64,000 nt of DNA from Heterodera schachtii (GCA_023374025.1 SIJG01000026.1:1323342-1387341); one strand, 5' to 3'. Positions 49,140 through 62,000 are shown, numbered from the stretch's first letter. Notes: a model not told the origin generated them from the sequence alone. Numbers and translations: made by a program.

Positions 49140-50010
49140 TTGGCAATTCCATTCAAATTCGAAAGTCAGTGAAAAAAGGGGCCGTAAATTGGAAAGATTT
49201 TTCGTAAAATATTACGAACCAAAATTATATAATGAAGAAAAACTGAATTTATACACCAATTCTGATGAAAAATAAAAAAATTCAAGAAACAATTGTAAAA
49301 TAGCAAAGGAATTTGCGAAAGAAGATGAAGCAAAAAGAAAGCCAAAAAAATATTATGTCGACTACAATTTGATCAAATGCTTAAAAGATTTAATAAATTT
49401 GTAAAAGAGAAATTCCATGGAAATGAAATGAAACACCCATTAAATTTCATTCATTTTGACAAATATGGTTGGAACTAGAACTGAGCGGGACCGGGAATTT
49501 TGACAAAAACCGGGACCGGGACTTTTCGGGTTGAAAACCGGGAGTTTTTGGCTGGGAAAACTCCCGGGAATTTCCCGGTCAAAATTGGTCAAAACCGGGA
49601 CTTAGGTACTCATTTGTACGTTTTTTCAGTACCAGTCCCGGTCCCGCTCAGTTCTCGCTGGAACAAATATTTTGGAGAGCTGGGCGAAGAATTTTTGGTA
49701 ATTTTTTAAACTAATTTCTTAAACTGTCCTTTTTAATGTGACATGTCGACGAATGTGTGTTTGCCGAATTTGTGAGGGGTCCGTACAATTTTGAGCAATT
49801 TTGTAGTAAATTAATAAATGATGTCGAAATGCGAAGGACCAATAAACTTCAAGATTTCTCAATGTTCAAGTTGCCAAAAAAAGGATTTGAACAAAGGCAT
49901 GAAAAAGTTCATGGCCTTTTGTATTTGATGTGACAGAATTGGAATTATGCCAAAATTATTGTTGCAAGAAACGAAGATGAGGAACGGAAATTAATGTGAG
50001 AGTCGGCAAT
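49140..50010 (+). pseudogene. Broken protein-coding fragment of unknown family
   Basis: Plus-strand pieces look coding: K-F-V-K-E-K-F-H-G-N-E-M-K-H-P-L-N-F just left of a MITE (about 49395-49475); then W-N-K-Y-F-G-E-L-G-E-E-F-L right of it (49660-49700); then, in another frame, N-D-V-E-M-R-R-T-N-K-L-Q-D-F-S and L-P-K-K-G-F-E-Q-R-H-E-K-V-H (49810-49920). There are several stops and frame changes. The MITE at 49476-49656 interrupts it. I do not recognise the family. Confidence 0.5.
49476..49656. mobile_element. 180-base hAT-type MITE, copy 1
   Basis: Ends TAGAACTGAGCGGGACCGGG and CGGTCCCGCTCAGTTCTC are inverted. The flanks GTTGGAAC (49468-49475) and GCTGGAAC (49657-49664) are an 8-base duplication with one mismatch. 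The interior has GGGACTTTTCGGGTTGAAAA and GGTACTCATTTGTACG, shared with the copies at 57754 and 62590. Confidence 0.9.
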
Positions 50011-50299
50011 TATTTGAAAATTTTGTATGAGTATTTGTTCACAGTATACGCAAAAAAGTAGGGAATTGATTTCAATAGTTAATTTATTTTTTCCTTTTAT
50101 AAATTTTTTATTTTATTTCATTGACAAAAGGTTCAGTGACGAAAAGTTTAGTGACGAAAGGTTCAGTAACGAAACGTTCGGCCACCATAGAAATTTCTTG
50201 TGCAAAAATTTAAAAAATTTTTTTGAAAATGCACCCCAAAAAAATTGTTTTTTTTTTCCAAAAATGAGAAATCAAAAATTAATTTTCTAAGTACTAAAA

Positions 50300-50512
50300 T
50301 GTGATTCTAAGCCTATTTATATGGAAATTTTTGCCTATTTAACCCTTTACGAGGAAATTTTTTCCAAAAAATAACCATTAAAAATTTTTTTTACATATTT
50401 TAGTACATTTTTGGGGATTTTTGTACATATTTCATACATATTTTAGCATTTTTTATACATATTTTATTTACATATTTCGCGATTTTTCTTACATAAAATT
50501 CCCATCCCTAGT
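50300..50512 (+). mobile_element. Remnant of another TAGGGATGGG element
   Basis: The right-end-like sequence ACATAAAATTCCCATCCCTA is preceded by repeated TACATATTT and ACATATTTTAG words, the style of subterminal repeats in the neighbouring MITEs. No left end was found. Confidence 0.4.
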
Positions 50513-50599
50513 TATCATTATTTTACAGCAAATAAAAGTTAATATTTTTTATTTTGCATGACATTGTTTTAATATATACAATTGTTTTCTCAATGATAA

Positions 50600-51536
50600 A
50601 TTTATATGTTTAATTTATCTTTTCAAAAATACACCCCTGAGAAATGAAAAATTTCTCAAAAATTCTTCTCCAAAATTTATTTATTTATTTTCTTAACAAG
50701 AATTTGTGATTTTGAAAATTATTTATATTGTTAAACATTTGGGGATCGAACGACATTTGGGGATCAGACACTTAGGGAACCAGGCATTTGGGGATTTAAA
50801 AAAAACAAAAATAAAATTAAATGTCCAAAATTAGACAAATTTATGTCTGCTTTAGCCAGAGTTAATTCCATTGTCAAGAAAAAACAAAATAATATTTTTT
50901 AAATAACTCTGTTTCCGGACTCACCGCAAGGAAGTAGCATAATTTTGAGCCCATACTAACCACATCACAGTAGACAAATCATAATATATTTTTTATGTAC
51001 AGTACACCTTTTTCCAATTTTTATTTAAAACGCCTTTCCCAAGGGCCAATGGAAACTGAATTCGTCAAGGGCATTCAAAAAGTTACAGACGGCTTTGCTG
51101 TCGAATTGCGTATAGCAAAATGCTGAGATCATCTTTTCTGTTTCTTATCTTCGAGTGACTTTGTGCGGTGCTTTAAATTAATTTTTTTTGTTTGTGACTC
51201 ACTTGCAAAGCAAATCTCAGTCCGGAAACAGAGTTATTTAAAAAATATTATTTTGTTTTTTCTTGCAATGGAATTAACTCTGGCTAAAGCAGACGTAAAT
51301 TTGTCTAATTTTGGACATAAAATTAAAATTTTTTATTGTTTTATTAAAATCCCTAAGTGTCGGATCCCCAAATGTCTGGTTCCTCAAAGTCGAGTCCCCA
51401 AATGTCGGGATCCCCAAAAGTCGGGTCCCCAAATGTCGGGCCCTCAAGTTGCAAATCCCCAAAAGTCGGGTAGCCTTTTTTTACAGCCTAAGGCCTACCT
51501 ATTTTGGCAATTTTAGAGCCTAAAAATGGTATCCCT
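50600..51536 (+). mobile_element. TAGGGAT-family hAT copy hosting a foldback element
   Basis: The left part has ATACACCCCTGAGAAATG and the TTATTTATTTATTTTCTTAA core, as in 12150-12240. The right part has GGCCTACCTATTTTGGCAAT and the terminus CCTAAAAATGGTATCCCTG. The two parts are separated by the foldback element 50735-51470. The left terminus was not found. Confidence 0.55.
50735..51470. mobile_element. Foldback element with long inverted arms
   Basis: The left arm (ACATTTGGGGATC words, then TTTATGTCTGCTTTAGCCAG and AACTCTGTTTCCGGACT) is mirrored by the right arm (AGTCCGGAAACAGAGTT, CTGGCTAAAGCAGACGTAAA, then many CCCCAAATGTCGG words). The right arm holds about eight CCCCAAAAGTCGGG/CCCCAAATGTCGGG units, the left about three, so the ends are expandable tandem units. 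There is no coding capacity apart from chance frames in the arm. No clear target duplication. Confidence 0.8.
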
Positions 51537-51640
51537 GGTCATAAATAAACGAAATTCTCATAAGCTGTAATACAAGATGTTTTATTTTTGGAAATTTAAA
51601 TAAAAAATAATTATGCAATATAATTGATCCGAAAATTGCA

Positions 51641-54600
51641 TTAAAAATCATTGTCCAAAAAATTGCCGACATAATCATATTCTTCCAATGCTCTAATTGT
51701 TTTAAAAGCTAAAAATAAATAATAAAAATATATTTAATTTAAATAAATTTACCATTCTTAAATTCATTTTTTATTTCCCTTGCGTCAGTCGGATTGATCA
51801 GAGTCGAAACATTTTGTTCAGGAAATGCTGGCGAAATGATCGGCATTTCCATTGAAATTTTTTGATCAGAATTATTTTCTTGTAATTTTTCGTTTGTCAG
51901 TTGAACTGGTGAAGGCCAATTCCTGTTTTTTAAATTATTATTTATTTTTTTTATTTGTAAATATAAAAATCAAAAATACCAAATTGAATAAATTAGGAAA
52001 AATTTTTCCACCAGAAATGGCACAGAAACATAGCCAGGGAACAACAAAAACACTTTGGTCAGCATAATGCAAATCACTTGCTCATTAAAATGCCCAATAT
52101 TTTTGTTAAAAATATGTTTTCCTAAATTTTTAAAATGATTTTAATTAATTAATTAATAATTACTTTTTGCCCATAATTCCAAAATAGCATAAGCTGCTCT
52201 GAATTTAGTCATTGTGCTTCCATTTATCACAGTTTCATCAAGAAGGTGATTTAATCGGCGCAATTCTTCTTTAGGTAACAAAAATTCGAGAATTTTTGGT
52301 TCCTGAGCGTGTCCTAAAATTTTAAATAATTTTTAAAATAAATATTTTCAGTTTTTAATTATTATTACTCCGTAAAACGTCCAAATTTGCTCGCATTTTT
52401 TCAATTGTCTTTCGATTACTTTCAACTTTTATTTGATTCATTCTTTTTGTTTCGTTGGAAACATTATTCAATTCATGATATTTTTTCGTTGCATCTTCAT
52501 TATTCATTTTGTCAAGTTGTTCCAAAATTCGTTGAACTTTGTCTTCATCGGTGTCTTAAAATTAAATATTTTTTTTCAAATTATAATTTTATTTATTAAA
52601 CAAAATTTTTTTTATAACTTTGGCACTATTCCATTTTGAATTTTTAAGTGTAGTTGCAAAAATATTTTAAAAAAAGACACATTTAATGTGCTGTCATTAA
52701 TATTTCATTCTCATTTAGAATAATTTTACACAGACGAATTCGAAGAAGAATTTAAATTTCATAATCTCTATTTTTTAAATTTCTTTGTTTTACAGTTTCA
52801 AATAATAAAAAAATATTATTCAATTGTTAGCCCCATAAATGTAATATAAACTTTATTAAATATTTTTATTTTAAAAATAAAACAAAAATTTAATTTCTTT
52901 TCTTCGACCAATATTTTTTCAATAATTAATAAATTAATATCTTTTTGATTATTGTAAATTTAATTCCTGTCGGTCTTCCTAAGTAAATTTTAATTAGTTT
53001 TTAATTACCGTCTAAAAATAACTCTTCTTCAAGCTTCCATTTCAAATCTGCTCTCTTTTTCGGATCATATTCTTCAATCAAATTAGTCTCATAAATCAAA
53101 TTTTGCAATTTATTCTCCAATTCTTTTAAAATTGCTCGGATTTGCTGTGCCCCAAAATTCAAATTTGGAATGGACGGAAGTGACAAAACAACAAAATGAA
53201 CAACAAAATGCACACCCATAAAAGTGAATTCCAACTTTGGCACTGGCGATAATTTGTCCATATAATGTTTAATTAAAAATTTCACTCTTTGGTCCTAAAA
53301 ATGAAAAAAAAAGGAATAAAAACGTAAAAAAGAAAATAGTACTTTAATCCAAAAATTTTAAATTGTGGAAAAATAAAATTTAAAAATTAATTTATAAAAA
53401 AATATTTTTTTTAAAATTAATTATTGCCTTGCAAAATTTGCAATATAATGAATTGTCGTTGCATTGTCGTCGAATTTGCGCAAAATCACATAGGAAAATT
53501 CCAAAAACATTTGTGCTTATGTCAAATTCCTCTGTCAAAATGCAAATTGTTTCCAATTTATTAACATTTGGCATTAAATATTGTGAAACGGGCATTTGAA
53601 AGCGGGCATCATCTGACTAAAAATAAAATTGCATTTGATTATTTGTTAAATAAATACAAAAAATTATTATAACAAAGGTGAAATTTACAGTTATTCAAGA
53701 AATAAAATGTAAAAAATGAAAATCACTCAATTTAAAATACCCATTTAAAGTTTCAGTGATTTGGAATTTCCCAAAATTGATATATTGGAATGTAAACCTA
53801 AATTTTAAATATAAATATCCTCTGTTAATTACCCATTGTTCAAAAATGCTCTTTAATTCAATTGTTTTCTTAAATTTTGCAGTTAAATCATCATCACTGT
53901 ATCCATTTTGTTCTATAACATTTTTAATCTAAAAAAATAATATAAATTTGCAAATAAATTTTGTTTTATACCTGATTGAATTTTTTTACAGTTTTAGAAG
54001 TTATCTCATCATAATCAATTTCTTGCCATCCCTTTGAAATTTCGAAATATAATTTTGCGTTTAAATTCCACACTTTTTGATCATCAGTTGGCTCCATAAA
54101 CTGATCAAGTTTTGAAATTTCAATAATATTTTTATCTTAAATATAAAATATATAAAAATAAATTAATATTATGTCATACCCAATTTAATTTGGGAGTTAA
54201 ACTTTTCGTAATTCATTATAAACATTTTAATACTTTCAAGCAAATATTTCTCAATAAGTTCATCATCAATGTTTTCATCCATAAAAATTGCTTTCATTAT
54301 GTCAATTTTATTTGATTGGCTTAAATTTGACCAATTGTACTTCTTATAATGTTCGACAATAAATTTGGCAAATTTTTGCCTAATTAACAAATGTTTAACA
54401 AAATTTTCTTCATTTGAATCTACAATTTGCTCATTTGGCACTTCAAATTTGTCCATTTTGGCAACAATTTGCTTTAATAACAGAAAAAGTGCCGTAATTA
54501 ATTTGTCAATGTTTTTCAATGATGATAAATCGACAATTTTCAATTGATCCCATTCATTTTCAATGTTGTTAATTTGGTCAATTCCAATTTCGGGTAGCGC

Positions 54601-57600
54601 TTCTTTCAGCTGATTGATCAGTTTTATTCGGTTGCAAAGTTCGTTGGCATAAATGCCAAAATGTAACAGTTGAGCAGACGAAGATAAACCCACAAAATTA
54701 TCTTAAAGATTTAAATTAATAAAATAAAAAAGAACAGTATAAACCTGGATTGTTTTGAAAATTTTCAAAAATTTGTTTGAAAATTTTGGCCAAAAAATTG
54801 TCATCTTCAAAATTGGCCAATTTTATTCCAGCAAATTTTGTTTGAGAATTGTTGGGTGATTTTTCCCAAAAAATTTGATCATTTTCTTCATTTGAATTAG
54901 CTTTATTTCTAATTTCGCTAATTTGTTCTGGTTCAATCTCATTTACACTTTCAATTTCGTCTTCAATTTTGGATGTGTTTTCATTTTTCTGAATATTCTC
55001 CGTGTTTTTATTTTTCTTTTTTGGTTTTTTATTTTTGCATTTTGACTTTTCCACAATTTTTTCTTTGGTTTCAATTAAATTTAAATTATTAAATTTATTT
55101 TCTATGACAATTTCATCAGTCTTATCAACTTGAATTTTTTTCCAAATTTCTTCATCAATTTTTGATTCTCCAACCAAATCAACAAGAAACCGTCGAAATA
55201 AAACATTTTTAGAAGAAGAATATTCTAAATTTAAAATTTTCTTATTTTTAAATAAATTTAAAAAATAAATTTTTTTCTAAATATAAAAAAATAAAATTTC
55301 AGAGAGTATTTCTATTTTCTCATTGTTAGAGAAAACGTTAAAGAATTTGAAAATAAATTCTATGTTTTAAATAAAACAATGTTTTTTTAATATACATAAA
55401 AATTTAAAATTTTTATATTTTTAAAAATATCATATAAATTTGTAATTTGTTACCTTTTCTTAATTTTTCCGCAAAAACATTGTCCTCCCGGCTCAGTTTG
55501 ATGATTGCATTTTTGTGCAATTGGCCAATCCATTTTTTGTACTCTTTTTCCTTTTCTTCATTAATATTCATCGTGTCAAAGTTCAATAAATTTGAAAAAA
55601 TGTTATCCCATCTGTCCGCAACGGTTAAATCAAATTTTCGATCATCGGACATTTTCTTATTTGTCATCTCAATGTAATTCTTTTGAATGTTGAGAAACCA
55701 TTGGCCAATTGAGTACCGCTTCACTCTAAGCGCCGAAATTTTTTTTAAAATAAATAACTAATTAATTTTAGAAAATAATAATTATTTATTTGAACTTTTT
55801 AAGAATCCCAAATTATCCAATGATTCGGCATTAAAATTTTTATTTTCAAAAATCCATTGGATAATCCCCCAATTTTATGATTATTAATCATACCGATGAA
55901 TCAGCTCGCTCTCGTCTGAAACCATATCAAAAACGTCGTCTAAAATTCGTTTTTGTTTTTTCCATAGGTTTGCCATCCGTTTGTTGGAAATTGTGTGCCG
56001 TGCCGTCCCAATTTTGTCGTCCATCCACTGGACAAAAACGATCACATCCGCTTTTAACAGTTCGCCAATTTGGCATAATGAAATGTTTGATTCGCCCCCG
56101 AACAAAATATTTTTATATAATTCTAATAACTTTACATTGCTGAACGAGTCTAAAAGTCAAAAAATTTGCAAAAAATAATTCTCTATAAATTCTGACATTT
56201 TCTATAAATAGGGTAAAACACCAAAAATCAAAAATTATTTTGGGCCATTTTTTTCTGACTCTTCCCTCCCCCCTCCATATAAGTCACCTAAAATCAGATA
56301 TACTTTTGGTCACTCTAAGAGTATGAGGATAGGGGCAAATTTTGTTTTAAAAAATGGTCCTAAAAATAATGGCCAAAAACCGGAAAATTTCAAAATCATT
56401 ATTGTCGTATGAGAGAGACTGTTTTGTTTTATAATTGCACCAATTATCATCATTAGGGTTGGGAATTATATGCATATAAAATATTAAATATGCGCATGAA
56501 ATATGCACACAAAAAGTGAAAAATATGCACATAAAAAGTGAAAAATATGCACATAAATTTTTCCAAATTGAGGGCAAAATTTTACAAAGTTCTTCAAATT
56601 TGTTAAATTTCAGCATAAAAATCTCGGAAATAGCTAAATATCGTATGAATAAATCATTTTAAAACCCAAAATACAAAATAAAAGTAAAATTTATTTATTT
56701 TGAAGAAAATTAGGTAAAAAGGGAGAATTTTCTATTTTCTGACTTATTTTTGGCATAAATTTTTAAATTTTTTATTAGAAAATACTCTAAAAATATTTTT
56801 GAAAATTTTTCGGTCATTAGAGACCTAAAGGGCCGCTTTAATAGAGGGGGCCGTTTTAATGGAGGATTTGTGGAAAAGATGCTCAAATATGCATATAAAA
56901 TATGCACGAAATGCCAAAATATGCACAAATATGCAAATATGCACATAAATTGCGAAATATGCACAAATATGCATATGGAAATACGTCCTAGAAGCTTTAA
57001 AACAAGCTAAAAATATGTTTTTCGTACTGTTTCATGCCTCCCACAGTTCAGGAAAAAAAAAATATGCATGTGCATATAATTCCCAACCCTGATCATCATA
57101 TTACATTATTTCATACTTACCAGTTTTATTCTCAAAACATTTGTCCCACAACTTCATAATTTCGTTCATAACATTCAATTCTGATGATGATGTTGATGAT
57201 GTTAATGACACATTTTGAATGGAAATGCGTTGTACATGTTGTTCTTGGCCTGGTCCGTCTTGTTTCTCTTGTTGAACATTGACCATTTTGAGGAGACGCG
57301 ACTTGGCCCCGGGAATGGCCAAAATTTTGGCCAAAAACCATTCATTTTCGGGCTTTGGTTCAAATAGACGCTGCAAAATTTTCAAATGAGTAACTCCGGT
57401 AATGATCCGTTGTTGTTCAAATGCATATTTCACTTCTTCTTCATTGTCACATGCTAAAATCCCAAAGTTAAATTTTATTTAAAAATATTAATTTTAAATT
57501 TATTAAATTATGGGATTTTAGCTCGAATATAGGTAATGCGTGTTTATTTTTAGAAATAGACCGAATATTTATAGACCAATCAGTGATCAAGGCCAAATGA

Positions 57601-58988
57601 AAATAAAGTGATTTGGCCCAAAGATGGCTCACCCCGGTTAGAGGCCTTTGAAAACCAGTAAAGTGGCCAATTTGATTTTCAAACCGCTATATTTAATTCA
57701 TAAAAATATATAATTACTAAGCTACATTTAATGGCAACGCCTTCATTAAAAACTAGGGTAGGTCGGGACCGGGACTTTTCGGGTTGAAAAACCTGGACTT
57801 TTTGGCTGGGAAAACCGGGAAAAAACCCGGGAATTTCCCGGTCCCGGTCAAAACTGGTCAAAACCGGGACTTCGGTACTCAGTTGTACTCAGTTGTCCGT
57901 GTTCAGGTCCCGGTCCCGACCTACCCTATTAAAAGCCATTAAACTAATTAATTAATTAATAATAATTGAACTTTCCTGCTTTCCATGCGTCAATTTCATC
58001 CACTGTCATTTCAACATTTACAATGTTATTTGTTAGAAAAATATAAAAATGGAAGATCAAGCATAGATTTTGCGCCAGCTTTGATGCGTCTATTTCTGCT
58101 GCTCGGAGTCCGTCGTAAAATTTGTTTTTAATTTCAACAATTTTTTGACTAAAATGGTGCCGAATTTTCGGGGCCATGGCTGTGTTGTTAATAAAAACTT
58201 GTTCATAAATTAAAAATTGAGATAAAAAGTATTTGTTGGCAATTTTTGACTCATAAAATTTGGCCAAAACAGTTTCCGATTTATGCGATAATTTTCGCAG
58301 CAACAATTTCATGTAGCTCAAATTAGTTAAGACACCTGTACAAGAATTTTAATTAAATATTTAAAATTTTCGAGATTTTTATTCGAATTTTTTTTATTGT
58401 TTTTCCAGAAATTTATATTTACCAATTAAAGAATTTTTATAATTTTTCGTATAAAATAGGCAAGTCTTGCTCAATTTATTTCAATAAAATCACACAAAAA
58501 TTTTAAATGTTTCAAATATTTATTTCCTTAAAAAATGTTTTTGAAAATTTATTTTAAGTTCTAAATGTTTCGATTATTTTTTAACAAAAATTTTGAAATA
58601 AATGTTAAAATGGGAATTTTAATTAATTATGATATTTTTAATCTTGTTTGATAATTTTTAACAAATTTTTAACACTTTTCTATTTCTTTTACTTACGATA
58701 ATCCATTATTTCAGGATGAAATGCTTCAATGGCACCGAATGCTTTTTCTGGCACAATCAAACCGAGCCGTTCCCTCATCAAATTGTTCGAAATTTCTCCA
58801 CTTCCATGGCACAAAATATGAGCAAATTCGTCAAATTTGTTGATCAATTGGGTCAGTGCATGGAAATGAATTTGGTCTTTCCAATTTTGCGAATTTTTGA
58901 TTTTTTGCTTAAATTCGGCTTCCATTTTTTCATCTGACAATGAGCAGGTGTTTTTGGCACAAATTGGAAGAATCAGAAGAACCAATTT
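51641..58988 (-). CDS. Large all-helical secreted protein, unknown family (gene C)
   Basis: Sixteen minus-strand exons: 58697-58988, 57972-58335, 57121-57453, 55894-56149, 55454-55725, 54745-55226, 54180-54701, 53972-54135, 53727-53928, 53428-53612, 53009-53294, 52369-52554, 52164-52313, 51980-52121, 51753-51922, 51641-51708, ending in a stop. That is about 4.1 kb of coding sequence, or 1,350 residues. All joins keep phase except 57972 to 57121, where a small exon or another site is missing. The intron at 53427 appears to use GC-AG. Exon 1 starts with [13 protein letters not shown], signal-peptide-like, but no ATG is in frame. Exon 6 has a Lys-rich then Glu-rich linker. The rest is predicted helix with repeated W-D..L..F patterns. 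No known domain recognised. It is similar to the neighbouring gene at 59090-63708. Confidence 0.7.
56454..57091. mobile_element. hAT-type MITE in an intron, 638 bases
   Basis: Ends TAGGGTTGGGAATTATATGC and GCATATAATTCCCAACCCTG are inverted, with identical 8-base flanks ATCATCAT (56446-56453, 57092-57099). AATATGCACATAAA words repeat near both ends. It lies in the intron between exons 57121-57453 and 55894-56149, only about 30 bases from the donor GTAAGTATG. Confidence 0.92.
57754..57928. mobile_element. 180-base hAT-type MITE, copy 2
   Basis: Ends TAGGGTAGGTCGGGACCGGG and CGGTCCCGACCTACCCTA are inverted. Flanks TTAAAAAC (57746-57753) and TTAAAAGC (57929-57936) differ by one base. The interior shares GGGACTTTTCGGGTTGAAAA with copies 1 and 3. 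It sits about 45 bases from exon 57972-58335. Confidence 0.9.
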
Positions 58989-59089
58989 CTTAATAAATAT
59001 ATTTTTTTAAATAAAACAATGAATGTTTATAAATAATTAATTAACCCTTTTTAATTTTAAATTTCAATGATATAATTAATTTAAAGTCT
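58989..59089 (-). promoter_or_regulatory. 101-base spacer between tandem genes, operon-like
   Basis: The upstream gene's stop is at 59090-59092 and overlaps an AATAAA signal (59089-59094, minus strand). The next gene's first recognisable exon begins at 58988, right after a TTTATTAAG splice-acceptor-like site. A spacing of about 100 bases between a polyadenylation signal and a trans-splice acceptor is typical of nematode operons. No ATG occurs on the minus strand in this spacer. Confidence 0.5.
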
Positions 59090-62000
59090 TTATTTAGTAA
59101 ATTTTTCTAATATGACCGTTTCAAATAAATTTGTTGACCATTTCAACAAATTTTTCACATGTAAATTCCATTTTTTGTTTATCTTCAACTCATTATCCTC
59201 AATAAGTGTGTGTACAAATTTATAAAATGAAAATAACAATTTGTCCTTGTCGACATTTTGTCCATTTGTTGTCGCCATTTTGTCCCACTCAATTTTGTAT
59301 TGGCTAATTTTTTCAACAAATTCTTCACTTTTGTCATTAATTGATTCGGCAAATTTGAGCAATTCGTTTATTTGCTCTTTGCTAATCCAAACAGCGGCAT
59401 TCATTTCCAAATTTTGTACCAATTTGTTCATTTGTCCATTTGTTTGCACATTTTCTACATTTTTCATCAAATCAATGTACAATTTAATCAGGCCATGGGC
59501 TTCTTTGTCTTAAAATTTTTCAATTAAATTAAATTTTAAAAAATGGAAAAAACAATTTCAGTTAAGAAGATTCAAAAAAATCTCCCAAATTGCTTGAAAA
59601 CAACAAAGTTATCCGTTATAAATAAAACAAAATAAATTTTTAAATCCTTTTTATAAATTTAATTAAATTTAAGTTTTTTAAGTATTTAAAAAAAAATTTG
59701 TGCCTTACTAATTCATAATTAAATAATTATCAAAATTACCCTCATTAGCAATTTGTGAATTTTCTAAAAAATTAGGTTGCTTTACATTTGGACATTCTTT
59801 GTATTTTTTCATCAAGTTTATTTCGCTACTGCTACTGCTTCTGCTTTCTTCAACATTATTTTTTATTGGTTGAACTTAAAAATTTAAGAAAAATTAATAA
59901 AAAAATAAAAAAATTTAGCAACCATCAAAAAGACTCCAAAATTGTTTGTCCAAAAATGCTTTTTCCTTGTCAACAATCAAAAAAATGTTCATCAATCTTT
60001 CACGCTCTGCTTTCCTCCCATAAAATTCATTCTTAAATTTTTCATCCAAATGTAAGAATTCCATTAAAAATTTGCCATATGATTGGATCAAATTTTGGTA
60101 ATTTTTTGGCATTTTGTTGGTGCAACTAAATTGGTCCTCAAATTCTGCCAAAATTGGTTTAAATACACCAATGGATTCATTTGCTGTCATAATTTCTCCC
60201 GAGTCGTATAAAACTTTCCAACATATTTCAATTTTATTTTTGGCACTTTTTTCATCTTTCAATTGGTGGACAAATGCCAAAATTTTGACGACAAAGAAAG
60301 TATATTCTAACCATTCAGATGAGTTCGATCTTTTGGACAATTCCGTTGAAAACATTCCCGTCAAAAGTATTAAAAAAATTTTCTGATTTAATATGTCTAA
60401 AAATTGAAATACTTTTGTTAGTACTTTTTTGATTTCCTTAATTTTTAACTTTTCGATTTAATCCCCCAAAAATTTTGAAATACGGGAAAGAACAGGGGCC
60501 CTCCCCACCAAAAAAAATCGGTCAAAAAATCCCCAAATCAAAAATTGCGAATCCAAGGTTAACGGAATTTTCATTTAAATTTTCTTTTTTTTCAATAAAA
60601 AGCGAAATTAATTTATTTTAAATTTAAAATATAATATTTATTTTGCTAGAATTTCTGTTTTTCAAAAAAAAATCTTCATTAAAAGCATAAAAAGGAGAGA
60701 GCGACCAAAAATTTACAAGCTTTTCGGTAAAAAAAAAAAGATAACTGCTTACAAGCAGATTTTCCTTTTTAAAATTAAAAAGTTTTTTCATGAAATATTT
60801 ATTTTGTTAGAAATTGCCCTGTTTTTCAAAAAAATATACATTCAAAAAGTGTAAAAAGGACAGACGGACAAAAAATTTACAATTATTTCGGTTTTTTGCC
60901 CAAAAAAAAGAAAGAAGAAAAAGCCTTACAAGGCAGATGTATGAAGCGTATAAAAGCCGTACAACATGGACGCGTGTGTGTTGATTAACAAACACTGGTC
61001 AAAAACCGTTTTGATCGCGTTAATTTTCTCAACATTTCCGCCAATGCTGACCATGCGAAATGCGTACGACAGTTCGCATTCGTCTGCTAATTTGTTGGCG
61101 CTAAACCATTTTGAATAATTTGCTTTGATGTCGCCGCTTTCTGATGCAAATTTGTCGCTAATGAATATGTAATGCTTTTGCGATATGTCTTTGTTGAATT
61201 CGACCGCCCAATTTGGCAATGTGCGGTTTGCCGCCGCCAAATCATTGCAGTTGTAACTAGGAAAACACGATTTTTTAAATTTTTTTAAATTTTATTTATT
61301 AAAGAAAATTTTACATATAAAGGCAAAAACATCTATACCGAAAAACAGAAAAATGATTGAAAAATAAGATTAAAAAATAAATAAAATTCAAAAAATAACT
61401 TTGATTCATAGTTTTTGAATAGAATATAAAAATATGCTCCACTGATAATTTATGTTAACTAAACATTTTTTAATATAATTAGTAAAAAAATAAAAAAAAT
61501 TAATTCAATGTTGGGGAAAATTGTTATAAATTTTGTTTTTTTTCCTCTTTTTGTGGGATATTTGCCCCAGTTAGTGGGATAAAATTAATCATTTAGTTTA
61601 TTTTAAAGATTTTTTAAAAATGTTTAAATTGACTCAAAATTTGTCACAATTGATTATTGAGAAAAAACCAGTTTAGGCCTCAGTTTAGGCCTCTGCTTTT
61701 AGTTAATTCTTTGTTATTTTCGTAAAAAATTATTTGTCTCTCCTAAATTTTTTTGTCAAATTTTGACTATTTTTTAAAAAGGGGGTTTTAAAAATAAGTT
61801 AAATTAAAAATTCAAAAAATGGAAATGCGAAAAAGCGAAACGCGTATAATCCCTGCTGTTCACCACTTACTTTTTGCTCAATTTTTTTATGTTATTTTTC
61901 AAGAATTTCTCCAATTTCCAAAAACGGCACACGTCAACCAAATCCAACTTGTTGAGATTTTTACGTTCAGTACTTTCGCGCAATTGTTCGAATTCCATAC

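Noticed and set aside
50735..50810. The left TTTGGGGATC words as an independent satellite
   Set aside because: They are mirrored by the right end at 51355-51470 and belong to one foldback element.
55447..60386. Plus-strand frames opposite the large gene exons
   Set aside because: They mirror exons whose minus-strand reading joins in phase with splice sites; the plus-strand frames do not.
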